NCBI GenBank assembly: GCA_025526915.1
Contig: JAHLKH010000010.1
Coordinates: 124,001 to 188,000, forward strand
Direction of reading: 5' to 3'
DNA: 64,000 nt
Source of the DNA: Entophlyctis helioformis
Lineage: Eukaryota; Chytridiomycota; Chytridiomycetes; Chytridiales; Chytriomycetaceae
This document shows, piece after piece, positions 10,855 through 23,085 of the stretch. Below the pieces are notes generated by a model. That model made no database searches, was not told the DNA's origin, and saw only the letters and a program-made list of their open reading frames with translations. The translations under genes and the position numbers were made by a program. Positions within the stretch are counted from its first letter, which is position 1. The number at the start of each line of letters is the position of its first letter.

Positions 10855-12433
10855 ATGAAGACGAGCATGGTGCAGACGGCCGCTTGGATGCAGGCAATGG
10901 GTTGCTCACAGCCGATGGTGTCGCAGAAGCGCTGGCAGCCAGTCGGCAGCTCGCCGCTCGGCTGAGGCCGCTTGTTGCCGACTTGACGGATGAGAGCAGC
11001 ATCAGCAGCAACGAGTGGCTCAAGTCCTGGCACAACAACGCCGAGTCGGCAGCTGGAGGCGCTGGCCTCGAGAATGTCCACAACCCGTCGCTGGTCGAGT
11101 CCTTCATTCGAGACTTTGGCATCACTCCTTGGCGCAGCACGGTGATGGACAGAACAAGGTCCGGCAGCCAAGTGCCTGTTGACGTGTTTCCGTGCTGTGG
11201 CTGGCTGACAAGGTGAACGCAGGAGCGGATCTGTCAACTACCTGACCCTGCGGCTGGAGCAGAACAAGGAGTGGGCGCTCAACCTGTAAGCCGTCTGAGT
11301 GGATCTGCATGTCTGGCCTCTGTCCGTGCATGCTGATCGCGCTGCAAACGACAGTGTTGATGAAGGCACTGCCCATGCACAGCTGGGCAAGGACGACGAC
11401 GCCATCCGCAAGTACAATGCTGCGCTCGACATTGATCCCGACTGCATCGAAGCCTTGGTTGCCCGTGGAGCTGCGTAGGTTTCGCTCGCCCTGTTGCTGT
11501 CGTAACGCTGATCTGCGGCTGACTCGACATGCACAGATTGGCCAACCAGCACAAGCTTGTACCGGCCATCAAAGACTTTGAGAGTGCGTTGCGTCTGGAT
11601 CCTGGTTGTGCCAACGCCATTGCATACCGGAAACGCACAAGGGAGGCATTGGAGAGAGAGAACGCGGACAAGGCGGCTGTTCTGAGAGGCGAGTTTGTCA
11701 TGGTATGTACAGTTCTATCTTGGCATATCTCTTATGCCGATCTGTGCAGATCCTCCTTGTCCTTGTCGGCATTTGCAACGTAGCCGCTCTTTCACCATAT
11801 ACCACGCTGTTCTCTTCCACGACAATATCTCTTCAGCCTGTCGACTATGATGCGCCACGAAACAAGGCGGCTGGTCAGCGCGCGTCTCATTCGGCACCGT
11901 CTGCATCTCGGCATCATGCACAAGACACACAGTCTCAAAAGCCATACAGGCCGTCTGTTGGGGGCTACGAACTCGTTTTTGACGAAGAGGAGGAAATGGG
12001 CGACACGGTTGCTCTGCCTCCAAGCCATGCCGGCAGCAGACGCAAGCGTGACCGCCATGCTCGAGATTCGTCCAAGTCGAGGCGGTCGTCGTCTTCGGCA
12101 AAGAAGAGTAAAAAGTCGAGCAAGAGCAAGAGCAGCAGCAAAAAGAGCAAGAGTAGAGATGATCGGCGGAGACACAGCAGCAGCCGCAGCAAGCAGAAGA
12201 AGGAGAGCAGGTCGCGGCGACGCTCAGATGTTCGGTCCAGCGATAGCGGATCGAGTAGCGACAGCAGTTCAGGAAGCAGCAGGAGCAGCAGGAGCAGTCG
12301 CAGCAGTGAATCTGACCGCAGCCGCAGCCGTAGAAGCAGTCGGCCTGATCGGCGCTCACACAGCCATCGCAGCGAATCAAGACGCGACAAGCGCTCGACA
12401 ACACCGGACGATGCACCGGGCCCCTGTGGCTGA
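10851..12433 (+). CDS. TTC14-like TPR protein with RS-rich tail
   Basis: Probable nuclear RNA-processing protein by resemblance to TTC14, whose exact role is not settled. The CDS joins 10851-11158, 11223-11285, 11355-11474, 11537-11702 and 11837-12433 (417 residues, phases consistent). An acidic N-terminal part is followed by two to three tetratricopeptide helices. The blocks AHAQLGKDDDAIRKYNAAL, EALVARGAA and AIKDFESALRLDP match the family pattern. The last exon encodes a GGYELVFDEE block and then about 140 residues of Ser/Arg/Lys repeats typical of splicing-associated factors. It is shorter than animal TTC14, and no S1 domain is clear. The ATG lies in an ATGA overlap with the stop of the dioxygenase gene. 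It converges on CFAP70. Confidence 0.7.
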
Positions 12434-12518
12434 ATGAACAGTGTGTTTTAGCATGGAAAGTACGAGGACTGTATTGGATGTGTTGGGCGACTATTGGCAA
12501 TGGCTGTGCGGCCACGCA

Positions 12519-15500
12519 TCACAGTGAGAATCCGCTGCGCACTCCAGCAAGCTCATCCTGCTGCAGCTGGGTCATTGGCGATCCGTCAGTCAGCTGGCCG
12601 GCTGCATTGCCCGTGTCATTGGCGCCTGCAAGGAAGCTGCGATTGCACTTGTCGAGTGCCTGCACAAACAGATCGCGCGTGTCAAAGTCGTTGGGGTCCT
12701 GCTCCAGGGCCATGCGAAGACACTCCACAGCCGCTGTCGGCTGGCTTTCGTTCATGAACGCGGCGCCAAGTGCTCTGGATTCCATCGGCCCAAGCGGCGA
12801 GGGTTAGATTGGATTGCATGATATGGCACGCATGGAAGAGAGACCCACTTGAGGATTTCGCCATCCTTGATGCCGAGTCGGAGCGCCTGGGCAATGGCCT
12901 GGTTGGCTTCGACGGTATGTCCCAGCGTCAGCGACAAGAGAGCCAGGTATGCCCACACCTCGCTGTCGCGATTGTTGAGCACATTCGCCTCCTGCCAGCA
13001 CACATTGTAAGTACCGAATCCTGGACGCAAGCATGAATGCGACACCAGAGAATACTTACAGCAAACGCGTCTTCGGCTTCCTGATACTCTTTGAGGGCAA
13101 AGCATGTCTTGCCAGCACCAAGCCAGCTCTGGGCCGATGGCGCTATCGCACAGGCCTTGAGGTACATGTTCTTTGCAATGAGTGCGTTGCTGACATCGAC
13201 GCTCTCTTCGCGGTTTTTGATAAAGAGGAACGGCGACACGGATGCCCCCATTGATCCCGACGGTGATGTCGATCCAGCGTATGCGCTGCGGAGATAGATG
13301 GCTCCAAGACGGATATAGATCAGCACAATGCTTCGCTCATCTGCAGCGGTCGGTTAGCTCTCTTGCCTCTCATGATCAAGTGGGCAGCATGCGTATACGT
13401 GCCATGGCGCAGGGACATGACGGTCTCGTACGAATGCTTGGCCTCTGAGAACTTGTTCTGGATGAACTGGAGATGGCCTGTGACGTTTCCAAATGTGAGC
13501 AAAGATGGGCATGGATGCGAGCCAGATGCTGGAGACGGCACTGTATGTACGCACCCAGCGCAGACCACACTGCCACGTTGTCGTGTTCCATGTCCAGAGC
13601 CTCCTTCAGGTGATCAGCAGCCTTGTTGAAACCGCCCCGTTGGATCTCAAGCTGGCTGAGCAGGAGGTATGGACGCACCGATGGGCCTTTGATGAGCAGC
13701 TCCTGTGTATCATGGACTGTCAGGCATGGCTGGCTTGTGAAGTGTCGCGCGGCAAGAAATGGCTTGCCTGTGACAGAGCAACATCGGCAAACTCGCCAAC
13801 GTGAGCCTGGATGGCAAACTCGGCTGCCTTGGAAAAGTGCGTCGGCCCATCATCTGGCGTCGAAGTCAGGATCAGTCGCATGTATATGCCAATGATGCAT
13901 GCTTACACACCGTCCTGGAGCTCGTCTTCCGTGATCTGGCGTGCTTCTGCCAAGTACTTTTCGGCCTCGGCATCCTCGCTGATGATCTCGTAAAAGATTC
14001 CCTGTACGCATGCAAAACCTCAGTGCTGGCATTTTTCCAGGCGCATCCGACCTGACTGACCAGGAAGGTGTTTGCAAGTGCATAGCGAGGCTCGAGCTGC
14101 ACGGCAGTCGACAGATAGACGCGTGCCTCCTCAAATCGCTCGTGGGCAGTGCAGATGGCGCCGTACACAAGAAGGGTTGGGATATGTTTGGGGTTGCGAG
14201 ACAGGATCTCTTTGAAGCACTCTTCGCCCTTTGGGGACATGCTGTTGCGCATGGCAAAGCATCCATAGTCGAACCTGTCATCACGGCCCAGTCAGCCAAG
14301 CAGATCGGCCATGCCTCGCGTTGGCTGAAGGTGGTCATCACCCACCAAGCAGAGAGGCTTTCGTTGTACTTGGCGACCCGCTCCTGGTGGTACATGGCAG
14401 CAATGTTCGGCTGGCGGTTGAGCTCGGCGGCATCAGCAAACTCTTTGAGTGCGCCAAAGTCGGCCGACCGATTGATGGTCGGATCAACAAAGTCGACGTC
14501 TTTCTCTGAGAAGATCTGTATAATTGCGAGCAGGTCAACGAGGGTCCAAATCTGTCAGAGACTCATACTGTCTTGCACACCTTGTTGATCGAAATGTGCA
14601 TCTGGTCGATCAGATACACATAGACCTCGCTAGTGAACAGCTGCAGCTCAGCCTGCGATGCAAATGGGGACTTGCGACGGAATCGCTGCCATGAGAATCC
14701 AGATCAGCATTGCATTCCAATGCATTCAAACACACGCCATTGCAAGGACGCACCTCGCGCACAACTTGCACAACAGACGCCTTGAGCTGCTCTTTGAAGC
14801 TAAAGTACGCGCCGCTCTTGTTGAGATGGTACATGAACAGCTTTTTGCGCTGGTGCATCAACCAGCCAGTGGCGTATGTATCAGCCGCAGCACATGGCAG
14901 TCCATTCAATCAGCTGTTGCTTACCTGCTGCTCATCTTCCGGCGATTTGGAATTGACACTCGACTGCTCCTCGCCCTTCATGCTTGCCTCCATCTGAAGC
15001 ACGCCGCGGTACTCTTGCACCAGCTTGTGCACAATCTCGTTGATCTTGGTGCGGAAGTTGTCTTCGGCCAGCTTGGATCGCTTCTCAAACTGCAGACCCG
15101 GTGGCACGAATCGCTTTGGGATAAAGTCTGTGACTGACTTTGTGATCTAGATTGGGCATGCGATTGATGCAAATGAGCCAGAAGCGATCAGTAAGGTGTC
15201 GGTGACAATGACTTACTGCCTGCAGCTTCTTCTTGTCGATGAGAGGGGCCGACAGCATGAGCTCAAGGCCGATTCCAGTGCCAATATTGCGGTAGATGTT
15301 GTTTGGATCTGCAAGCACGGCAACACGAGATGTGTGAGTAATGTCATCCTGTGGAAAGACGGATCCGAAACGCACCTTTCTTGCTCTTGTGGGATACTGG
15401 CGCGTCAATGGCCGCAGTCGAGTTGAGGATGGCCGAGTCCGTGGTTTCGACAACATCCATCATAAAGCGGCCTGACAAACACGCACAACGCAGGTCAGAC

Positions 15501-17411
15501 ACCTCAACACCTGCCAATACTTCTTATCGTGATGGCCGACAAACCTTTGATGCCAATGACATTTGGATACATCATCATGGCGACATCAATGCCAGCCTTG
15601 CCGCGGTACTTGCTTGCCATGTTGTCGACGACAGACGCAAACTTTGCCTGCACGACTCTTGTAAACTGCGCATCGCAGATGCACCGTGTCAGACAAAACG
15701 GACAAAGAGCCTTGCTGCCTCCATGGCCTGACTCACCTCAATCTCTAACGGCCGCTTGTCGTGAGCAAGCTTGCGGATGCGTTCAAGAGCACTGGGGCCA
15801 ATGTAGATGACTGTCGAGGATCCCCAGACAATCTTCTTGCTTTCCTTGGTCTCGACTTCCTTTTGGTCGCCGTCGTCGGCTGGCTGTGGAGCGCTTGGGC
15901 CACCAGCACCGCCATCGGCTGGATCTGTTGTCGACTGCTCTTTGCGCACATCCGAGAGCGTGATCGTTTGGGGCACGCTGGCGCTTGGATCTAGGGCACG
16001 ACCAACCGTCAGCAAGAATGGGGTTCCAAGTACACCAGAGTAGAGCTCACCGGTCGAGACAGGCGCCTCGTACGCGACGATTGTGCCGTTTGGAATGGAT
16101 ACAACGCGCTCTCCACCCGACTCGCATGGCAGAGTGAGGTTGACCGTGTACGTGAAAATGTCTGTGTAAAGGACATGCAGGTGTTGGACTCCTGATTCTG
16201 ATCTGCTCCCAACACATGCATGCGATTCACGAGCTTACTGGAGTTGATGTCCTTTTCGTTGCCCTCCTTGGTCGTCCACTCGTCAGGCACCGGCCAGACA
16301 TCATCGACACGCAGCGTCACAAAGTTGCCATTGAGGATGTCCTCTGGTCGCAACAGGGGGCGAGACAGGGACACTTCGATTGTGCATTCGGGCGTTGTCT
16401 TTTGCGACTCTGGCGCAGGGGATAGCAACTTGGGGTTGGCGTAGACCACAGGCACCGTTTCGCGGAACACGAGCGGCGACGGCGGAATCGGCGTGTCTGA
16501 TTCTGGCTCTCTGGTAAAGTACTTGAGGAATGCCTTGTAGAGCGAGAGCTCCGCTGTGCCCAAGATGGCAGTCTTTTCTTTGGGCAGCGACTCGATGAGC
16601 GTGAGAGAGATGACTTTGTTGGCAAAGATCTCGATCAGGGTCTGTGCATGAAGGGATGGTGAGTGAGTGGGGTGTGTGGCTTCAGTCTTGATCGTGCTGT
16701 CGATTCACCTCGTCGACATTGAAAGTCTGATCGAACGAGAGGTTGAAGTCTGGGTTGCTGTTATCGACAACAATAGACGTCTGCAGAAGCGAGCCGGGAC
16801 AGATTCAGTGTGTGCCGCTGTTTTTTGGCAGCGCCAGTCGTGGAGTGGCTCACATCCTTAAAGTCAAAGTCGGCAAACTGGGCGCGGATGAACGAGTTGA
16901 CGTGTTCGCCCTTGGATCCGCGGATATTGACGGCATTGATGACTTTGATGGGTGCAGAAGAAGAGTCAAGGAGACAGCATGCTCTGGCTTATTGGCAGTG
17001 TGGCTGGCAGATCAAGTGCGACGTGACAACACGCGACGTGACAACAATGACGACGAGCATTGGTAGCCATGCAAGCAAGCAAGCAATGCAGTAGAGGTGG
17101 AAAAGGATATTCATCACAAGCGGCTCGCATGAGGCAGGGTCGCTGAATGCGCTTAGAGTGGCGGCATTGTCGTCGGCACCGAGTCCGTTTGCCTGACGCC
17201 CTCCGGCAGCCGTCACGCCCGAGGCCTGTTGTTTGGTGTCGGATGCAGGCGCGCCAAGAGTCTTGTTGCTGGGCTGCGTAGCCTGCTGCTTGCCAGCGAG
17301 ACCAGCACCGGCCGCGCCGGCATTTTGGCCTACAGAAAGGCTTGCACCCTTTCCTGCACCTACGCCTGCGCCAACGGCCGGCCCTGCTCCCGTTGCTGCT
17401 GCAGATGACAT
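12519..17411 (-). CDS. CFAP70: Cilia- and flagella-associated protein 70
   Basis: Axonemal protein of motile flagella, placed at the outer dynein arm region in studied species. About 21 short exons run from 17411 down to 12519. The N-terminus is Ala/Gly-rich. A C2-like region follows (VINAVNIRGSKGEHVNSFIRAQF, about 16975-16715), then VFRETVPVVYANPKLLSP and LSRPLLRPEDI (about 16640-16240). The C-terminal half is tetratricopeptide repeats, including SEVWAYLALLSLTLGHTVEANQA-type units near 12990-12840 and the last exon from about 12780. These features together fit the family. Exon edges were inferred from frame and splice signals and several are approximate. The gene is divergent from a NEK2-like kinase. 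Its presence shows that the organism builds a motile flagellum. Confidence 0.85.
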
Positions 17412-17662
17412 TCAGGCGCTGGATGCGACTCGAGAGCCTGTTTGACGTCGATGGACATACTTGCAACGCGTCGCGTTGGCTTTGTTGGCGAGGAGGTTCG
17501 GACTTTGCCTCGCCTGCACCAACCGACCAGACGCCGCTGCTTCCAGCCAACGCTGCTTGCAGCCACTCAAAGGCAGCGGGGAGAGCCTTCTTGGACTGAA
17601 AGGACAACAGCGCAGCATACCAGCACATCAACCTTGTGCTGCCAGACAGAGCATCCGCCAGC
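17412..17662. promoter_or_regulatory. Shared promoter interval between CFAP70 and the NEK2-like gene
   Basis: Only 251 bp separate the two divergent start codons. No conserved coding exon was seen inside. The pair (axoneme component, centrosome/basal-body kinase) would suit joint control, but no specific factor site, such as an RFX X-box, could be confirmed by eye. Confidence 0.45.
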
Positions 17663-20185
17663 ATGGACAACTATGAGCCATTGGAGCTGCTCGGCTCCGG
17701 GTCGTTTGGCGTCATTCGGAAAGTGCGCAGGATCAGCGACGGCAAGGTGGGCAGCTTGTGCTGGCTGGTGCTGTTGGCTGGCTCGCTGGCTGGCTGCCTC
17801 GGTGTTGGTGCGCCTGCAGCATGCGCCGCCTATTCTATCCAAACGAAGCTGGGCCATGGTGCTCCAGGTTGGCTGTGGCTGACCGACTTGAACTGCTCAC
17901 TCCGTTGTCTGCACATGGAACAAACCGTGGGATGCATGGCCACACACACGCAGGTCCTGGCTCGCAAGGAGATCGACTACCGACGCATGTCTGAAAAGGA
18001 GAAGCGGCAGCTGGTTGCCGAGGTCAATATCCTGCGAGAGCTGCGGCACCCCAACATTGTGCGCTACTACGAGCGCGTGGTCAATCGCCACAACTGCCAG
18101 ATCTACATCATCATGGGTTCGTTGACAGCATCTTGGATCTGCTGCTGCTGCTGTGCACGGTTTGCTGATGCTGGACCATGATGCTTGCACGCAGAGTACT
18201 GCGAGGGTGGCGATCTGGCTGCAGTCATTCGGCGATGCAAGAAGGAAAAGTGGGTTGTGTGGCAGCTGCTGGCTGGTAATGGCTGTGGATTCTGACGCGA
18301 TGTAAGCAGGCGGTACATTCCAGAAGATGTCGTATGGAACCTACTGAGCCAACTTCTCCTTGCACTGCAAGAATGCCATCGCAGTGATGTGCATCCTGCC
18401 ATATTGCACCGGTGGGTCGAATTGTTTGGCATGACATATTGATGACGATTGCCATCAGCAACGCACTCATCCCTACATCCCAACTTACGGCTGTGGCCAT
18501 CCAGGGATATCAAGCCAGACAATGGTCTGTTTTGGCGGGGATCTCGTCGGAGCTATCATGCTAACCATCTTACCATGACCAGTGTTTTTGGACAAGATGC
18601 TGAACGTCAAGCTCGGCGATTTTGGACTCTCGCGCATCATTGACAATCCGGAAGTCGAGTTTGCAAAGACATATGTTGGAACGCCATTCTACATGTCGCC
18701 CGTGAGTGGAGTGCATTGGCCGTGACGTGGCACGTCGCAATAGTGGTGCTTAATCTGCCGTGACAGGAACTTGTCAACGAATCGCGATACAACACCAAGT
18801 CGGATGTGTGGGCACTTGGTAATGGCTGATTGCGCAATGGTTGATTGCCATGCAGATACGCTGACTCTGCGTTTGCAATAGGATGCATTATATACGAGCT
18901 GTGCACGCTTGAGTAGGTAGCCTTGGCCGTATATTGAGTGGCAATCGGACAACTCAATGATTGTTCACTGTATGACGTGCAGGCCACCGTTCCAGGCAAA
19001 CTCTCAGCCGGCGCTTGCAACCAAGATTCGCGCCGGCAAGATCCAGCCTCTCCCGTCGCAGGTAAGCCATCCAGCAGAAGCGATCGACACTTGACGTCAA
19101 GCAGGACGGCTGATACTGCATGGCTGCTGGATGAGCAGTATAGCAGCGAGTTGGAGCAGATGATCCAAGCCATGCTTATTCTTGATGTAAGTTTGCCCCT
19201 ACAGGAAGTGATTGGCAGGTTGTGACTAATCGTGACAACATACACTGGCACACGAACCAGTACGAGAAGCGACCGTCGACGCAAGAGTTGCTTGGACACC
19301 AACGGATAAGGCTGTCGATCCGTGAGCAGGACCTTGCCAATGGGTAAGTTGATCGGTTCTGTCACTTGGATGACCTCTCTTGAAACGCTTACATGTCTTT
19401 CACAAGGCTTGCCGATCTCAAGAAGAAAGAAGAGGAGCTGGCCCGCCGATTGGCGTGCTTGGAAGAGCGAGAGCAGGCAGTTTCTGAGCGAGAACGGGAG
19501 CTGGAGAATCTGTCTCGTCTACTCCAAGACCAGCATCTGGCCAAGTTGGACAAGATCACGCGTAAGTCACCATCCTCAACATACTGCAGCATCCTGTGTG
19601 ACGCGAGGCTGACATGATTGCATGACTGCGTGGAAAGGACATGGCTCGCTGCCACCAACGCCGCCAGCCAAGACACTGGGGCTGTCTGGGCTGTCCAAAG
19701 CCACTCACCTGCCTCTGAGCACCGTCCAGCAGCAGGCAGGCTCGCCTCTTGGACATGGCACGAACCGGAGATGCGTGTCTGGCACAGCACCAACGCCAGG
19801 CACCAAGCTGCCAGAACCTCTGCCGGCCGTCGTCTCGCCATCCAATGTACAGGCATGGGAGCACGAAGATAGACAGCCGCCGTCTACGCGACAGCAACGG
19901 CATACCACCACAACACACACGAGTCAGCAGCATGGTTCCGAGTCTCCCGCTGATGGAGATCGGGGCAAGCCCGTCTCGCAAATCGCAAACCTTGGATTGT
20001 CGCCGCAGTCGTCAGCAGCCCGACTGCGTGGACGCATTGGTGCTTTTAGAGCACGATCAGCGCAAACGCCGCCGTCATTATCGCCGCCACTGCCGTCTGC
20101 TTCTTCGCATGTCTTATCAGACACGCCTCAGCACCGGACCCAGCGCATTGATTCGCTCTCGTCCAACCATCAGTTGGTTCGCTGA
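17663..20185 (+). CDS. NIMA-related Ser/Thr kinase, NEK2/KIN3-like
   Basis: Cell-cycle and centrosome/basal-body kinase family. Thirteen exons join to 512 residues: 17663-17746, 17954-18116, 18195-18249, 18310-18411, 18505-18524, 18583-18701, 18767-18818, 18882-18912, 18983-19061, 19139-19186, 19261-19343, 19407-19561 and 19638-20185. The kinase domain is complete: glycine loop GSGSFG, catalytic Lys in [22 protein letters not shown] and the TPFYMSPE activation segment. A coiled coil follows ([14 protein letters not shown], then an EREQ/ERER run), placed as in NEK2. The tail is Ser/Pro-rich and likely disordered. Exon 5 is only 20 nt and carries the RDIKPDN core. The donor at 18117 is GTTCGT, like one in TRL1. 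Confidence 0.9.
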
Positions 20186-20191
20186 AATAAA
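20186..20191 (+). terminator. AATAAA poly(A) signal directly after the NEK2-like stop
   Basis: The hexamer AATAAA abuts the TGA stop (20183-20185). It is a candidate poly(A) signal that would leave a very short 3' untranslated region. The next gene starts at 20245. Confidence 0.45.
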
Positions 20192-20244
20192 CCCAGTGCT
20201 GGCCGCTCACTTTCCTTGCAATTGCGCTCGGGCACTCCCAAAGC

Positions 20245-22672
20245 ATGCCGTTTTGGAAGCGAGAACCGTGGCGAAGCATTGTCTGGGCGGGCAGGTTCTT
20301 TGCCATGTTCGTTGTGAGTTGAGCACTGCAACTGCATGTTGGCGTCAGTGGGCCATGCCACCGACGGGACTTGGTAGGCTTCATGGCTCACCTGTCATTT
20401 ATCTTGGAGGGGAACGCGAGCCTGGACTGACTGGGGGGCTGACTGATTGATTGACTCCCATGGAACGCGGCAAATCGGCAACGTTGACAAGTAGTTGGGC
20501 CCGGCGTTCCTTGTATGCCTCTGTCTCCTGCCGCTTCTCTTTTCGTTGTCGGCCGTCGAGAAGTACGTCCAAATCGACCTCGCAGCAGGCTACGACGACC
20601 CGGTCTTTTGGGGGGCCATCTGGGAGATCTTGGTTGGATTTAGCATCGGCTCGCACCTTGTACGGCCCAACGCGCCGCTCTTTATCGAAAACACGGGTTA
20701 CGCCTGCTGCATCGTCGTCAATGGCATCATTCTCCACAACCTCTTGCTCGGCTATGGCGTGCAACCCAAAGGACCCATCACACGCTTGCAGTTCTACATC
20801 ATCGTTCCGTTTTCGGCGCTACCGCTTGCTGCCTTTGGACACTATTACTTTATCGCGCGGCATGTCCAGACGGGGGTTCGCGCTGTGCTGCGAGCGGTGC
20901 TGTTTGCGGTATTGGCGCAAATACCAGCCATGGTCGCGCTGTGGAGCACCATGTTCTTTTTCTGGCTGGCTGATACGGCTTACAACCGGATTGGTCCCGG
21001 TGTGATCAGTGGACTGCTCCGCAGCATGATTCTGTGGGGTGCCAAGTACCTCATGCGATGGATAGTCATGCGAGGCAACCGGGAGAACGTCAAGCATTGG
21101 GATGATGGCGACGACGGCGACGATGAGGACGACGGTGATGGCCAAGGCAAGATGGATGACGCGATCGTCTGCAAGCCAGAAGACCAAGTCAACACCGCTC
21201 ATACGGCAGGACCGGCCAATGCAATGCTCAAGTCTACGGAAACCAGCCATCCTGATCAGGTTTCCATACACATTGGGCCATTCCGCAAGAACCAGCTGCC
21301 GCCACTGCAGCACACGCATGCACCAGTGACCGATCCAGCAGACTCTGGCTCGCCAGCTGCCCCAGGCGATCGTCCAACGCAACCATCACAGCCGCCACAT
21401 GGGATCGGTGGCACAGACAAGCCAGCACAAAGGCTCAAGTTTGTGGATGCTCAGCAACAAGAGCGTGATGCTGGACCCAGCAGCAACAAGCCAAGGCAGA
21501 GCAAACTGCGCAAGTCCGACCATGATGCAAAAGTTTATCCAGGAGACAATGCAGACAATCCAGCAGGCTCCAGTCAGCGCAAGTCGACGGCACGCGATGC
21601 ACACATCGATGGCACCGAATTCACCAGTGTGTACGACAACGAGATGGTGGACTTGTCGCTCAATGCAGCCGTGATCTTCAGCGCAGGCGCGTCGTTTACG
21701 GCGTTGGCGTGGGTGCAAATCATGCGGTCGCCCAACACCATTGACTATGTGTTTGCAACGCTCGGCGCTCTTGGGTTTGATGTGACGTTCCGGGTCTGGC
21801 AAGTGGTGTCGCTCGAATACCAGCGCATCCGGTTGATACGAGAGCGAGATGGACGCAAAGACGCGAGGAGCAGGCAGAAGGAGAGCAGCATACGGTTGAC
21901 GGATAGCAGTGCCCAGTTCATGGGGGGCGAGGACGATGCGGTCGTGCAGGTGGGTCGCAGATCAGGTACGCAGAGCCAACGTTGTAGCAGCGTATACCAG
22001 GGAGCAGCAAGCATCAAGGAACACGAGTCAGACAATGCAGGCAATCAGCCGCTGCTCAGTGAGGAGCATACACTGCCACAAAAGCGGAACGGCATCGCGC
22101 AGTCGCTGGCACGGCTTTCGACCAATGCAACATCATCAGGCAAGTCCATGCGAGACGCGTACAATGACGCAGTGTCGTCGCAGTACTCGCTCGGCATCTC
22201 TGTGCATCCCGCGGACCAGATACGTAATCCACTGCTCCTCCCGTCCGTCAAAGGCCGCGTTCCGCGCCGTCTGGCGTATCTCTACCGCCGTCTTGCGATG
22301 CAGATCCGCTTCGAAATGTCGGCCTCGTACGTGGCTCTCATTGCATCCATCTTCATCATGACCATCTTCGTGTCGATGCAATTCGACTACCTCGACTGCA
22401 ACAGACGCCCACACGCTACTGCCACACAGACGTTTGTGCGGTTTGCAATCATCTTCTCGGCCATCACAGCGCTTGATCTGGTTTCGCTTGTCGTCCTGCG
22501 AAAGGTGACGAATCTGCCATTCAAGTTTGCAGAATGTGTGCACGTCGAGTTCTTTGATGGATATTTCTGCTCGGTGGTCACTCTTGGGACTGCAGCGTGC
22601 CGGTTTATGATATACGAGCGAGGGCTTGTCACGAGCCGAGAATGTTCGTTTGCATCCTCGAGTCAAACATGA
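20245..22672 (+). CDS. Unrecognised multi-pass membrane protein (748 aa)
   Basis: Family not recognised. The CDS joins 20245-20313 and 20495-22672 in phase. The first exon supplies the ATG (MPFWKREPW) and its hydrophobic end runs into the first membrane helix. Five to six hydrophobic segments occupy roughly residues 15-210. An acidic, low-complexity loop of about 180 residues follows, with a DDGDDGDDEDDGDG run. Two hydrophobic helices come next, then a charged linker, then about four helices at the C-terminus. No transporter, channel or enzyme motif was seen. The overall plan (N-terminal helices, long disordered middle, C-terminal helices) resembles the minus-strand protein at 39048-40992, so the two may be distant paralogues; this is inference. 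Confidence 0.75.
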
Positions 22673-22809
22673 CAGTGGCGTCGAATGAATGTATAGATTG
22701 AACCCATGGATATCGCATTGCCGCTGGTTTCGACTGGATTTGTTCGTTTGATTGAACAGTGCAAGCAATGTTTATAGTGTCATATTGGGTCCAACAGACA
22801 ACCACAGGA

Positions 22810-22881
22810 AGCACTGTGGAACAGCGGAAGTTCGCTGGGCTCATAACCCAGAAGCCGTAGGATCGAAACCTACCAGTGCTA
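22810..22881 (+). tRNA. Initiator tRNA-Met (CAT anticodon)
   Basis: 72 nt fold as a cloverleaf. The acceptor is AGCACTG/CAGTGCT with an A1:U72 pair. The D stem is GAAC/GTTC. The anticodon stem is CTGGG/CCCAG with loop CTCATAA (anticodon CAT), and the T stem is GTAGG/CCTAC. Three traits mark a eukaryotic initiator: A1:U72, the three G:C pairs next to the anticodon loop, and the T-loop ATCGAAA in place of TTCRA. The same bases form the internal B box. No intron is present. Confidence 0.96.
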
Positions 22882-22882
22882 C

Positions 22883-22887
22883 TTTTT
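22883..22887 (+). terminator. RNA polymerase III terminator
   Basis: A run of five T begins two bases after the tRNA discriminator base, as expected for Pol III termination. Confidence 0.85.
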
Positions 22888-23085
22888 GCCGCTTTTTGGA
22901 CAGTGCCACGAGTGGACTTGCACTCGATCTTCTTTTTCCATATCCCCGGCCAGGATGCGCTTACTGGCATAGCGTACGCATCGCTGATCTGCGCATGGCC
23001 TTGTGTTCTTGGAAGTGCCGAGTAACGGATCTGGTGTGGTTCAAGGGCACGACGCTCTTGGCGCGACATTCAACATTGATCGATC

